Shown: positions 35,913 to 47,399, counted from the first letter of the stretch. The stretch is DNA of 64,000 bases from Takakia lepidozioides (GCA_030704615.1 CM060733.1:15314001-15378000), one strand, 5' to 3'. The notes: generated by a model from the letters alone, not told the origin. Program-made: numbers and translations.

Positions 35913-35915
35913 ATT
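34425..35915. repeat. Left arm of the foldback element
   Basis: Array of palindromes of the type GGACCGCC...GGCGGTCC, many extended by a second hairpin core GCCAACCACAAGCGCTGGC, with A/T-rich spacers. It ends in a (TTA)n run (35878-35911). Confidence 0.8.
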
Positions 35916-37179
35916 AAGACCGTCATGTTTGTTTTTGTCATTTGAAACTGTTTGGTATTTCTGCATATGTGCATTGCACATAGGCTGCCGCCTTAACAAT
36001 GAGAAATTAAAAAGAGTAATAAGAAAACAATTTTTCAACGTAAAGTCGATTTTGAACTTTGACGTGTTTTGCGCCATGTCACATCATAATTGACAGCTGG
36101 GGAGATAATATATATTTTTATTCCCTATTATTTTTAATAATTTTTATATGAAATTGACGTGACGCAGGCCCACGTCAATGTTAGGTTTGAGACGAGTTCC
36201 TACATGGAACGCGATGAAAAACCCAAGGTTTTCCCTTGGGATAATTGGAAATATGTGCTAAAATAAATAGTATTCCCCTACAAGTTAGGAAGCATGTGCT
36301 ATGTTATGAGAATTTTTTATTACGAAAACAACAAACAGGGGAAAGTGTTCGACATTTCCACATGATATCGTGGAACTTGCAATTAATAGACATTTCATTC
36401 AAATATTGTTTCCTTGATTTTCTTTTGTTTGGAAAAAAACAGACTGGACCATAACATTTACATGGTTCCAGTTGCACAATGATGGAACTTAGATAAAACT
36501 CTAAAAATTGCATGGCTTGGACAATACAGTCGTGCAGTCATGAAACGATTAGAGGGACATATGTAAGCATCATCGTCACACCTAAGCTCACCAGCTATAT
36601 TCCTCATCATATGGATCGGAACAGTTCAAAATGTCTCATGTCGAACATCATGTAAACCATCTAATTCCTTCGATAAAATCGCATGAAATGGAGGTGATGA
36701 CAGCTCATTGCTGGCCAAACAAGATTTGTTCACAAATACATGTAGGTCATCTTCCCCAAAATTATTGTGGCCTGGACTTTGATTTTTAGCTTTGAAAGCT
36801 CTTTGGGTTGATCTAGTCATGACACGTATCTTTGCCACCATGATAAATTGGACAAACTCCCTGAGTCACTCACTGACTTTACAAGGGAATTAGTCTTCCA
36901 GTGCCTAGATGTAATATTTGCAATTGTTGTTTTTTTAAGATTGTATGATGCATTGGGGCTTGGCTACGCATTGAAGCTTGGACAATGCATTTGCAAATGT
37001 TGTATTTGTAAGATTGCATGTTGTATTGCATTATATTTGTAATATTGCGCACATGTCAGGTACTACCAGGCTGTCTTTGTGCTTCAGCAAAGCTGCTGCT
37101 GCCTATGGCATTTTGAACCCACTTACTCTAACCAGCTGTAAATCAGAAAATATGAAAAAGATGACGGTCTTAATTTATT
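35916..37179. other. Core of the foldback element
   Basis: No gene recognised. At 36055-36095 it contains a copy of the terminal motif (GACGTG...GCGCCATGTCAC), and at 36150-36175 GACGTGACGC...CACGTC, suggesting an internal element end or an older nested copy. Confidence 0.45.
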
Positions 37180-38885
37180 TAACATAATAATAATAAAAAT
37201 TTAAGATCATTTGTTTTAGCCAATGACGATTTAGTATTCTGCAATATCTGCTGTCAATTATTTTAATAAATCTGAACCGCCACATACTTTCAGCCAATCG
37301 CAAACGCTGACCTCATGCTCCGAATTGTTTTCTTGATTTTAAAATAATTTGGGACGGCCAACAGATCGTTAACCAACCACATGTAACATTTTTATTTTAA
37401 AATAAATACATAATTTGGGACCGCCATAATGGTGGTCCAGATTAGTTTTCATTTTTATAATAACTCATAACCACCAGCCAACCACAAACGCTGGCATGAC
37501 GGTCTCAATAAATTTTATTGATTTTTTTAAATAATTTGGATCAGCTGTAATGACAGTCATTTTCCTTAGAAAGATCAGGACCGCCAAATGACCGTCAGCC
37601 AACCACAAAAGTTGGTCTGGGGGTCCATGTTTTTTTTCCTATTTTTTAAGAATAGTCGGGAACCACCACAATCACGGAATGAATTAATTTTTATTTAAAA
37701 AAAACATCGAGATTGTCATAGAGACTATCCGAATTATTTTATATTTAAAAAAACAAACGTGATCTTGAAGGACCGCCAGCCAACCACAAGCACTGGTCTA
37801 GCGGTCCTGGTTTTCTTCTTAAGAAACAAATCAAATAAATTGGAACAACCACAATGGCCATCCGGATTATTTTTTATTTTTTCAAGAAAATAAATGTTGT
37901 CTGAATTGATTTTGTTTGAAAAAATAATTCGGAGCCGCCAACCAATCAGAGGCACTGGCCTAGTTGTCTTGATTGTTTTTAAAATAATAATAATAATAAC
38001 TCGGGACAACGCCAATTGCAATCCGAATGTATTTTTATTTTTAAAAAATAAATCGGGACCGCCAGCCAACCACAAGCTCTAGCCTGGCGGTTCCGTTTTT
38101 TTATTTTATTTTATTTTTTAAACAATAATACGGGACCGCCACAATGGTGGTCATATTCAATTTAAAAATAAATAAATTGGATACTAGGGGACCGTCAACC
38201 AACCACAATCATCGGCTTGACGATCTCGATCATATTTTTAATATTTTTTAAAATTATTCGAAATTGCCACAATGGCCTTGCGAATTAATTGATTTTTTTT
38301 TTTTTTTGGAAATCGGGACCGTTAGCAGACTGCCAGGCAACCACAAGCGTTGGCCTGGGATGTTGAATTGGTTGAATGTTTTTGAAAAACAATTCGAGAC
38401 CGCCATATGGGCAGTCCGAATTAATCTTTATTTTCTTTCACAAAACCAGGACCGCCAGCGGATCTCCATCCAATCATAAATGATGGTCTGGTGGTGTTGT
38501 TTTTTTCTTTTTTTTCTTTTGAAATAATCTGGGACTACGAGCGGACCTGCTAGCCAAACACAAGCGCTAGCTTGGCGGTCCCGATTTATTTTCAAAAAGT
38601 TTTTGAAACATAATTCTACAACGCCACAATGACGATCCGAATTTTGATTATTTTTTATTTCTAAAAATTTAGACCGCCAACAAACCAAATATGCAGGCTT
38701 GATGGTCCCAATTTTTTTTTTACATATGAATATTTAAAAATATTTTTTATTCAAATATTTCTGAATTTATTAAAATTAAAAAAATAATAACGTTGATTTC
38801 CAGGTATGCACTTATTGTCTCGGATAATTTAGGGGTGAAAAAAGTTTAAGAAAAATTACTGATCATAAAGCCGATTTTTGATGTG
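37180..38885. repeat. Right arm of the foldback element
   Basis: Reverse complement of the left arm with numerous substitutions and small indels. It is longer than the left arm because some units are absent on the left. Confidence 0.8.
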
Positions 38886-39139
38886 ACGGGACGTGCGTCA
38901 CGACATGACTTCCGGCGTGATGCTGACGTATTTACGCCATGTCACGTCATTTTGTGCAACTATGATTCTTTTTTGAAATGACACAAAAGATTGGAAGAAA
39001 TCTAAACCCTACTGAAGGTTCTTTCATCCACACGGAAATATGCAAGAGATTTTTTTTGACATGACAGAACTAGACAAGTGCAGAAGGTCTTGTAAACCTG
39101 CACACACTATCAAACAGCCAGGGATTCGGGGCTGTTAGG

Positions 39140-39350
39140 ATTTGACAACACCAAACTACAAAGTATTTTACAGGATTACATTGGATACAACGGGTATCTA
39201 CCCAAAACAAATGAAGGAAATCACTATGCATTGATTGCCGTAGACCATTTTTTTAAATAGATAGAAGTTGCACCAGTAACCGAACACACAGCTGCACTAA
39301 CAGCCAGGTTTTCTGAAGAAGCAGATTATTGATCGATACAAGACACTATT
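39140..39350 (+). pseudogene. Second gypsy integrase fragment, outward-facing copy
   Basis: Plus strand: NEGNHYALIAVDHFFK, stop, IEVAPVTEHTAALTARFSEE. This is the same integrase family as 33727-34418 but in opposite orientation, so the inverted repeat extends into the flanking retroelement. Confidence 0.7.
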
Positions 39351-40590
39351 TGTAACAGGCTGCATCCGAACTTAAAGAATCTGTACAAGCAGTTCATCAA
39401 ATTACATGTACCTGGAAAATTTATTTGAAATTGATTTCAAGTTCTACTTTGTCCTTTTTCTTTGTTGGCTGTGCCAAGTTGAACAAAGTCTTTTCTATGA
39501 GGATCCGGCTCCGTGGAGGTAACGGTACAGACCCATTACTTGGTAGATATCATCTACCCTCCAACGCAAGAACGTCGTGGTGCCGTTCTCTACAAATAGA
39601 AGTACGGCTAATGTTGGTTCCCGTTCACCAAGAAACTTCTTTACAGCCTCTGCCAGTTCTTTCTTGTTTCCGAAGGCTGGATGTCAGAAAGTTCTTAATT
39701 ACGGGGTCAGTGGTATCCCTGAATCAAGACCTCACACGCTCAAATTCCTATTGTGGACCTTCCATTGGAGCGGGTGTTTGTCTCTCAAGTACACCTTGCC
39801 CCACTTCCCAGAAAAGTTTGTTGGTTTTAAAAATCACGTTATAGGTTGCAGGGGTGACTTTGTTCTCTATCTGCTTTTGCTGTGTCTCATTCTGTTGCTG
39901 TTGGGATGGGCTGGAAGAGGAGGAAGGGCCGCCTGCAATGTAGGGAGTCTTGTCCTCTCCGCGCTACAGCCAAGTTTGCCACTGTTGAGCCCACATCTCC
40001 TGCTACAAGGGAGACAAACTTGGGTTGCAGGGATTGCCCACGAGGCTGTCTATACACATGACTTAATCTGAACCTCAAATCCACAGATGCAAAAGCAGAG
40101 CACCAACAATTGGACCCCAACAGGGCCAGGGCTCATACCTGATGGATCTAGCTCCTCTGTTGGATCAAGACTCTTGATCCACAATAGGAGCACCTTGCGG
40201 TGTCGAAAGATTTTAATGCCGAGTGACAAAAGCTCCCACCACTCATATCCTCCACAATCAACCTTTCGTAATACTCATTGGTGCTTAGTAGTGAGCAGAT
40301 GTGTTCAGCTAGCTTTTGGGCTTCCCAGCTAGCAACCTCTGTTTTACAATTAGCCTGCATCACATGTATGGACACCCTAAGAAAGCACATAAGAAATCAA
40401 GACCTGAAAATGATAATCACTTATACCTGGAGTGTAGACACCTTTTGAGGATGCTGAGTATAACCCCAAGCATGTAAACAGTGCAGTCTCACATTCTCAA
40501 TGAACATGCAAGACATGAAACAAAACTATAGATTTAGATCCACAACAATTAGGAGGAAAGCGTGTGTCTTGTACCATGAGCAAAGTTCAA
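39351..40590. other. Unrecognised, possibly exonic stretch
   Basis: Minus-strand frames have protein-like composition (e.g. CKTEVASWEAQKLAEHICSL, 40148-40362, bounded by a TGATGCAG acceptor and a CCATCAG/GTATGAG donor but with an in-frame stop). Another minus-strand stretch at about 39.45-39.7 kb is similar in quality. No family recognised, probably a decayed gene. Confidence 0.25.
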
Positions 40591-40598
40591 GCCGACAG

Positions 40599-40640
40599 CC
40601 ACTAGAAGAGAAAACGGGTTTTTCCATGGGTATGCCATCT
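40599..40640 (+). mobile_element. CACTA-like terminus (family with 45549)
   Basis: CACTAGAAGAGAAAAC followed by GGGTTTTTCCATGG. Nearly the same sequence begins at 45549 (TACTAGAAGAGAAAAC, then CGGTTTTTCCATGG). Opposite ends were not found, so the extent is unknown. Confidence 0.35.
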
Positions 40641-40989
40641 CACACCTGGCACATTCCATGGCTTTTATCACGGGTATTTAGAGTGAGCCAAGGTGTGGGA
40701 ACTGTATGTGGCCTAAGTGTGGGGTGTCCCACATGTCACCACACCTTAAAAGCCCACGTTATGATGTGGCACTTTGACTAAGTAGATGTAGGTTTTTTTT
40801 CAAAGTGCCTATCTCACACAAGTGTGAAATGAGACAAGCCTCATGTATCACACACATTTTTGTGATCCTAGTCAACTGTATGAGCTGGCATGGTCAAGAC
40901 ACGTGGCTGCTCCGGAGTGGTTTAATTCTCAATTTTGTTTCCACGGTCTAAAATAATAGTAATATTATTTAGGCTGCCAGTGGTGATGT

Positions 40990-41290
40990 TTAGGGAGGGG
41001 AGGATGATGCCCGTCAAGTGTTTGACAAAGTGGTTCGTGGACTGTATCGATGGCAGGTTATGCTCAACATGGGTGTCATAAGGAGGCTTTCCATATCTTC
41101 AGTCAGATGATACAGGAAGGGGTGAAGCCCAACAAGGGTATTCATTTGCGTCCTCAATGCTTCCAAGGGCGAAGAGGTCCATGCAGACATCGTCGAAGCT
41201 GGTTTCGTTCCATATATCATGCTGGAGACTGCTCTTACTGATGTGTATGCAAAACGCAATAGCATAGAGGAGGCACGCCGTCTGTTTAGG
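40990..41290 (+). pseudogene. PPR repeat fragment
   Basis: Plus-strand frames contain MAGYAQHGCHKEAFHIFSQM and EGVKPNKG, the end of one PPR motif and the start of the next (PLS-class wording), then decay through frameshifts. Organellar RNA-binding family, clearly non-functional. Confidence 0.75.
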
Positions 41291-41329
41291 GTTTACATTT
41301 GCAGATTATGAGTACACCGCCATAGCTCT

Positions 41330-42190
41330 CGCTGCTGGAATTTGCACGATGGTGGGACAAAGCAATCGCAACGTGTGGCTTTTTCTTAATGTACGAAGTC
41401 AAGAAGTTTGTCCATCCTGCAAATGTGGGCTTTGGCTCCTGTTACTACCATGATTTGGTATTCTTCCTAATGCTTACAAGGTGCTTGGGAGTGTCAGCTT
41501 GGTCTTTGCAGGCCGTGTTTCAATCTCTGCCTGCTCAGTTGCACCGTGGTGGTTCGTACAGACCAAACCGACATTACCTGACTACAGACACAAGCAGCAC
41601 ACACAAGAGGTCCACACACAAGAGGTCCGTTTGGGTTCATGGTCAGTCAAATCCTCCATGGGTCATGACACAAGGTCGAGGACAATGTGAGGGCACCTTC
41701 TTCTTCGACCTATTTCAGCCTGTTTTGCCCTCTCATCAGTTTCGGCCCTGAATTTGCCGTACGGAGCAGAGCTGGCATGAGTTTCTTCACGATGGTGGGA
41801 CAATCGCAATCGCAAGGTGTTGCTTTTTCTTAATATAGGATGTGAAGAAGTTTGTCCATCCTGCAAATGTGGGCTTTTGGCTCCTGTTAGTACCATGCTG
41901 TGGTATTCTTTCCGATGTTTACAAGGTTCTTGGGAGAGTCAGCTTGGTCTTAGCAGGCCGTGTTTCAATCTCTGCTCGCTCAGCTGCACCGTGGTGGTTT
42001 TCACGTACCAATCCGACATTACCTGACTGTACAGACACAAGCAGCACACACCAGAGGTCCTTTTGGGTTGGTGATCGGTCATAACCTCCATGGGTCATGA
42101 CACAAGGTCAAGTTCACAATGTGGTGAGGGCGCCTTCTTCTTCAACCTATTTCTGCCCCCTTTGTCCTCTCATCAGACGTCCCTGAATGT
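41330..42190 (+). pseudogene. Two tandem copies of an OSB-type PDF-motif segment
   Basis: Copies at about 41330-41750 and 41765-42180 share most of their sequence. Across frames they show WHEF..., WWD.. with NRN, then LPDYRHK and VWVHGQSNPPWV. These correspond to the PDF motif of organellar single-stranded-DNA-binding (OSB) proteins (WW-D-N-R ... PDFKHK ... LW ... PPWV). A third copy, minus strand, lies at 63540-63960. Frameshifts break every copy. Confidence 0.65.
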
Positions 42191-42239
42191 TTGGTGATAA
42201 AGCCCTAGTTTGTCTTTTGCTCTTTTAACTCTATAGTAA

Positions 42240-42450
42240 AATTATCAGATGGAGGAGGGTCAGAGACAGCTGAAGGAGCAGGGATAGAGAGTGGGTCCAG
42301 ATTCATCCAAGAGGGCAAGATTTCAAGCACTATGATTCCCTGTGGATCCATTGCTACAAGAAACCTGCATGGGTAGATGGTAAACTGGAAGCTGCAGCAG
42401 CAGCAGCACAATTGAGAAAATTAGGCACTGCTAATGAAGGCAACCTTCTT
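42240..42450 (+). pseudogene. PDF-motif 3' half
   Basis: Plus strand GQDFKHYDSLW then YKKPAWVDGKLEAAAAAAQL, the second half of an OSB PDF motif followed by an Ala-rich helix. Almost the same module recurs at about 43045-43150, 43880-43965 and 44420-44490. Confidence 0.6.
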
Positions 42451-42529
42451 CAACACCTTTCACCCTGTTTTTCCCTCTTATCAAAATCGGCCCTAATTTT
42501 TCATGTTGAATTCTGCAAGTTACTGGTTG

Positions 42530-43320
42530 AGTGAACCTTTGATAGTTTGCAATGCGTGTGCAAGCCTGGCAGCTCTGGAGAAGGGCAAAGAGGTCCATGG
42601 CGACATTGTCAGAGCTGCAATTGTACCACATGTCATTCTGAACAATACCCTTGTGGAAATGTATGAAGGGAGTGTTCGACAGCTCTGGGAAAGGGGAAAG
42701 AGGTCCATGGTGACATCGTCAAAGCTGAAATTGTACCAGATGTCATCCTGAACACTGCCCTGGTGGACATGTTTGCCAAATGTGGGTGCATTCAGGATGC
42801 GAAGGGAGTTTTCCACACTCTGGCTGAACGAGATGTGGTGTCGTGCAACGCGATGCTTGCAGGGTATGCACAGCAGGGGCACGGGATGGAGGCTTTGGAG
42901 ACCTATGAGCAAATGATTGGGGAAGGGTGAAGCCCGACCACATCAGGTTTGTGTACGTTTGCAGTGAGTGTGCAAGCCTGGCAGCCCTGGAAAAGGGCAA
43001 AGAGGTGCATGGTTGCATCGCCAAAGCTGGAATTGTACCAGATGTGATTCCCTGTGGATCAATAGCTACAAGAAACCTGCATGGGTGGATGGTCAACTAA
43101 AGGCTGCAGCTGCAGCGGCACAGTTGATAAAACCAGGCACCTCAACCATGGCCACAGCTTCTGAAAGAGGATCAAGAGAGGGAGTCCACAACGCCTCTTC
43201 TGGCACTTCTTGGCATGTGAAGATGCTTTGCGGCAGGCAGACTGACAGTGGCTCTACAGACTTTAAACCAATGAGGCATTTCAGCAGATTCAGGTACGTA
43301 TGTCTGTCTCTTGCTTAAGT
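42530..43320 (+). pseudogene. PPR pseudogene (PLS class)
   Basis: Repeated blocks such as CNACASLAALEKGKEVHGDI, VPDVILNTALVDMFAKCGC and MEALETYEQM mark consecutive P, L and S motifs. Frameshifts occur near 42.66 and 42.93 kb, a partial duplication at 42.66-42.78 kb, and a PDF-like segment (43045-43150) interrupts the PPR array. Confidence 0.8.
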
Positions 43321-43870
43321 GCATCAAGATGGAAGGTCTGGAAGCTGGAAAGCAGGTGCACACTCACATAATCCAAAGTGGATTCACGCCAAATGTTTTT
43401 CTATTCAACACCCTTGTCTCCATGTATGTTAAGTGCGGGAGCATCATGGATGCTCACCAGTGTTCAACAGAATGCCTCAACGATCTTTGATCACGTGGAA
43501 TATAATGTTGGCAGGAGTTACTAAGCATGGGTGTGGTAGGAATGCTTTGGAGACCTATGAGCAACTGCTGCGCGAAGGGGTGAAGCCCAACCACATCACA
43601 TTTGTTTGTAATGCGTGTGCAAGCCTGGGAGCTCTGGAAAAGGGCAAAGAGGTCCATGGTGACATCGTCAAATCTGGAATTGTACCCGATGTCATTCTGA
43701 ACACTGCCCTGGTGGACTGCATGTATGCCAAATGTGGGTGCATCGAGGATGCAAAGGGAGTGTTCGACAGTATGGCTGAACGAGATGTGGTGTCCTGGAG
43801 TGCGATGATTGCAGGATATGCACGGCAAGGGCGCGGGATGGAGGCTTTGGAGACCTATGAGCAATGATGC
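43320..43870 (+). pseudogene. PPR pseudogene (PLS class), longest frame 43433-43867
   Basis: Begins KMEGLEAGKQVHTHI, then SLITWNIMLAGVTKHGCG, KPNHITFVCNACASLGALEKG, DVILNTALVDCMYAKCGC and SWSAMIAGYARQGRGMEA: about four PPR motifs. An extra Cys codon lies in the ALVDMYAKCG block. The frame stops right after ETYEQ, where the motif should continue, and runs into PDF-like DNA. Confidence 0.8.
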
Positions 43871-43874
43871 GGGA

Positions 43875-44690
43875 AGGGGTGATTCCCTGTGGAAAGATAG
43901 CTACAAGAAACCTGCATGGGTAGATGGTCAACTGGAAGCCACAGCAGCAGCGGCACAATTGATAAGATCGGGCACTGCTAATCAAGGCACCTTCTTCAAC
44001 ACATTTCACTCTGTTTTCCCCTCTTATCAGAATCGCCCTAAATTTTCATGTTGAATTCTGCAAGTTAGCTGGTTGGGTGAACCTTTGATAGTTTGGAGTG
44101 ACTTTGACATGATACTGCCAAAGTGACAATAGGAAAGTATCCAGAAATAGGTAACAGAGAGGAGAAGCTGTGGAATGAATGCTTTTCTGACCCCAGTCAA
44201 TGGTGGAACAACCATCTTGGAAGGTAAATGCCTTTGGATTACAGAGAGTGGCAGATGCAATTGAGAAAAGGAACTGGTGTGATAAGTTCAGTTGGGTGTT
44301 TGCTGGAACAAATATAGGCTGCCATTGTCAGCTGCTAACAACAATGCAAGGATGTTTGCATGATCTGTGCAGAGGCATGGATAGCTAAAGGAGCAGGCAT
44401 AGAGTGTCATCCAAGAGGGCAGGATTTCAAGTTCCATATTACTTATGATTCCCTGTGGAAGGATAGCTACATGGGTAGATGGTCATGGGTAGATGGTAGA
44501 TAGTTTGGAGTGATTTTGACATGATACTGCAAAAGTGACAATAGGAAAGTATCCAGAAACAGGTAACAGAGATGAGGAGAAGCTGTGGAATGAATGCTTT
44601 TCTGACCCCAGTCAAGGGTGGGACAACCGAGGGAAAAAGGTGAATGCCTATTAGATTACAGAGAGTAGGAGACGCAATTCAGCATAGACA
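43875..44690 (+). pseudogene. Cluster of OSB-type PDF-motif fragments
   Basis: Four fragments in order: DSLWKDSYKKPAWVDGQLEA (43885); LWNECFSDPSQWWNN (44170), the canonical first half of a PDF motif; GQDFKFHITYDSLWKDSY (44425); LWNECFSDPSQGWDNRGK (44570). First and second halves recur out of order, showing tandem duplication and shuffling. None forms a complete protein. Confidence 0.65.
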
Positions 44691-44814
44691 CTAAGGCAAA
44701 CTCTCCTTCCCAGCAAGGGTTTTATTTTGGTATCTGAGCGATTAAATATAATTTCTAAGAACATAATTTCAGTATGTTGTTATTTAATAATGTTCTCATC
44801 AAGGCCACTGTCCA

Positions 44815-44905
44815 GTGTCAATGTCCATATTCAGTGTCCATGTTCAGTGTCCATGTCGATGTCCAGTGTCCATGTTCCCTATAATAATAATAATAATAAT
44901 AATAA
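44815..44905. repeat. GTCCATGTTCA minisatellite followed by (ATA)n
   Basis: Short units around CAGTGTCCATGTC repeat about six times, then AATAATAATAATAATAAT. Confidence 0.85.
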
Positions 44906-46300
44906 AATTAAATCCATTAACATTCACACTTAATATTGGAAATCAATTAATAATTAATTAATACATACCCTCACACAGGAACGAACACGTGTTGCATAAT
45001 GACTTGTCGAAGGTGTGAAATCTGCTAACGAAGAAACTATCTCTACAAAAGTGTATTGTCAAATGTGGGATTGAAGGGGAATCATGGAAGCTCCTTGTTG
45101 GACGTTTCATCAGCAATATTAACATGCTTCCTTCATCAAAGAGAACCCGATTGTATAAACGGGCTGGTGTAATCCCCTTTGCAGTTGAGTCACTGGGATT
45201 TGCAACATGTTCATGGCCCCTCTGACCTGTTTCTGTCACGAACTGCCAAAGATCTGCAAACAAAGTAAATTCTTTGAGCGCCAGTATGGTTTGTCATTCG
45301 CTTGTGTTTCATCCCTCAGTGGCACCTGCTGAGGGAATTTGACACTATAAAATCTAAACATAGTATCGGTGCAGAATGATTTCTGTTAGTTGTCAAGTCT
45401 CTAAGGCGGACATTAAGGGCAGTTTGTGTAGAGATTTCAAGTTTGACCAGAAGCAAATCCAGATCTCAAGCTAGAGCTGAAGCCTGAGTTGACAGATGTG
45501 TAGGTGACAGAAGAGCCTTTGCCACTAGGGTCGGGTGAAGTGACGGCTTACTAGAAGAGAAAACCGGTTTTTCCATGGCTTTTTCCACACTTTTTGCTGT
45601 GGAAAAGTCCACACCTGCTGTGGGTGTAAGGAGCGACTAGTCCTTTTGGACACGCCGTGGACGGCTTGGCATCTCGGGTGGCCATGCGGAAAAGTCCACG
45701 GGTGGAAAAACCCTTTGAAGTCCATGGGTGGCCTTTTTCACGGGGTGCATGGTGACATGGCCGCGCTGGCATAGCTGACATGGCAGAGTGTGAAAAAGAT
45801 CTATTTGAGAGCTTATCATTTGGCTGCTTTCATTACTGCAGGAAAGGATAAGTGGAGAGCACTGGTTCCTTCTAACCCGCATTTATACTACTGCGTGTTG
45901 TCTGGAAGTAGTTCTCCAAAACTATTTTAGTGAGAAACTGATACTCTAGACAGTTTAAGACCTTCACTCTTTACATTAACAAGAATTTACGGTTGCTGCT
46001 TCATTTTCTGTAGACAGCCATGGTGCATATGCCTCTTGCACGAGAAAATACGGAAGGCAAATTGACGATAGCAGACATGTGGGGCATAAAGCTCATGCAG
46101 ACATTTTCTTTTATATCACAGATATCATGTTCTGGTTGTCAACACTCCCAAATTGCGTTTACAAAACTGAACACTGCAAGGTACCGAGCCAGTTGACACA
46201 CACCCTTGGGTGTATTCGGATTAAAACGTCAAAAATCTTATTCTATTACAAGAATCTGAACCTAGGCCGATACAGTTGTCACCTTAGCCGGCATCTACTT
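44906..46300. other. Intergenic downstream of rbcS, with a CACTA-like terminus
   Basis: No gene recognised. TACTAGAAGAGAAAAC at 45549 starts a G+C-richer stretch to about 45.8 kb with several inverted GGTTTTTCC / GGAAAAGTCC motifs, related to 40599. The rbcS 3' UTR should occupy the right end. Confidence 0.35.
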
Positions 46301-47232
46301 TCAAGGCTTGTGCACGATGAATCCTGCGCATTGCACCTGCCTAACGTTGTCGAATCCGAGCACGCGGATGTAGGCGGTGGGGTACTCCTTCTTGCACAAC
46401 TCGATCTCATTCAACACTGATGAAGAATCAGTGCACCCGAACATGGGCAGCTTCCACATAGTCCAGTAACGACCATCATAGTATCCTGGTGACCGGTTGT
46501 TGGTGCGGCTGATGAGCCCGTCCTGACCCAAACAAGACGGTGGCTGGTGTTAAACATAATTTTGGGAAAGGATTAGTCGAATGAATCTAGAGCCACTGGA
46601 GGAAACCCTCCCACATTAGCAGGAAAATCGGTTTCACTGTTCGGAAGTCATCATGAACACTAGAGTGAAGTGTGCGCGACAAGTAAATCTTACCAAGTCA
46701 AACTCAAGGCAGGGGATCCACCCTTTGGCAATCATGTAATCAATCTCCTTAGAGATAGCCTCCGGGCTCAATGGTGGCAAGTAGGATAGGGTCTCGAACT
46801 TCAAGTTGCCCTCAGGCCTCCACACCTGCATACATCATCCCCAGCACCCCCCTTAGTCGACATACACCAGCATTACTCAAAATGCAGTGACTGCTCCAAC
46901 ATCCCCCCGAGCTTCATCACCGCACCAGCCCCAAGTCAAGCCCACCAAACACGGCAGAAGAAAACCACACCACCACCACCACTACCACCATCACAGGAAG
47001 GACCCAACAACAATCTACTACGGAAGAGGCCACAGACCAGCATGCATCCCAGGCGGCTTCCGTTCTGCACGGTCTTGGAGCTCAAATCCGCGCTCTTGCT
47101 AGAGAACACATTGGCACCCTTGAGGCCGGTGAAGGCGCGCACTGTCGCAGTCTGCGAGGAGGAAGCGCTTGGGCTGGCAGCAGCGAAGGCCACTGGGGAC
47201 ACCACGGCGGAAGCTGACACCATGGAAGCCAT
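46301..47232 (-). CDS. rbcS: RuBisCO small subunit precursor (three exons)
   Basis: Nuclear gene for the small subunit of ribulose-1,5-bisphosphate carboxylase/oxygenase, imported into the chloroplast stroma and assembled with RbcL. Exon 1 (47232-47038) encodes a Ser/Ala/Val-rich transit peptide ending near GSRLGCM. Exon 2 (46825-46694) encodes [20 protein letters not shown] to CLEFDL. Exon 3 (46522-46301) encodes [20 protein letters not shown] through MWKLPMFGC to FIVHKP and stop. Introns are 46826-47037 and 46523-46693, phase 0, GT-AG. Total 182 residues, normal for the family. The first intron sits at the classical MQ/VW position, but the codon before it reads Leu where Gln is usual. The highly conserved central block is intact and the gene appears functional. 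Confidence 0.96.
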
Positions 47233-47355
47233 CGCGTGCAGCAACCCGATCAATTCCTGCGGGAGCGTCAAAGATGAGAAGACGAGAGAGAGAGTGAGAG
47301 GCGCAGAGTAAATAGGCCGGCCTGCAGCGGACGACAGCCACAAAGCGGCCCATCA

Positions 47356-47366
47356 GATAAGATAAG
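47356..47366. promoter_or_regulatory. Tandem I-box motifs upstream of rbcS
   Basis: GATAAGATAAG about 125 bp upstream of the rbcS start codon. I-boxes (GATAAG) are conserved light-response elements of rbcS promoters. A weak TATA-like TATTTAC on the minus strand lies at about 47307-47313, between them and the ATG. Confidence 0.55.
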
Positions 47367-47399
47367 CCCCGCCGTCCCTCCCCTTCCCCGCCTTCTCTT

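Larger units (their letters stand above)
34425..38964. mobile_element. Foldback element with palindrome-array arms, probably hAT-related
   Basis: Two long inverted arms (34425-35915 and 37180-38885) flank a 1.26-kb core. Outer arm parts are alike (ACCCCTAAATTATCCGA, GCATACCTGGAAATCAAC), as are inner parts (CGCCACA/TGTGGCGGTTC, ATTTATTAAAATAATT). The right side ends TGCAACTATG at 38964, so its end read inward, CATAGTTGCA, resembles the large element's CCTAGTTATC and has the same GACGTGACATGG-type subterminal DNA. The left terminal 80 or so bases are missing. No transposase is present. Confidence 0.75.

Noticed and set aside
42205-43864. Minus-strand frames opposite the PPR pseudogenes
   Set aside because: They are antisense shadows. 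The plus strand carries the PPR signatures.
46301-47232. Insertion of organellar DNA containing rbcS
   Set aside because: Introns, a transit peptide and promoter I-boxes show that it is an ordinary nuclear gene.
47233-47343. N-terminal extension of rbcS
   Set aside because: The upstream in-frame stretch is leader sequence. ATG at 47232 begins a normal transit peptide.
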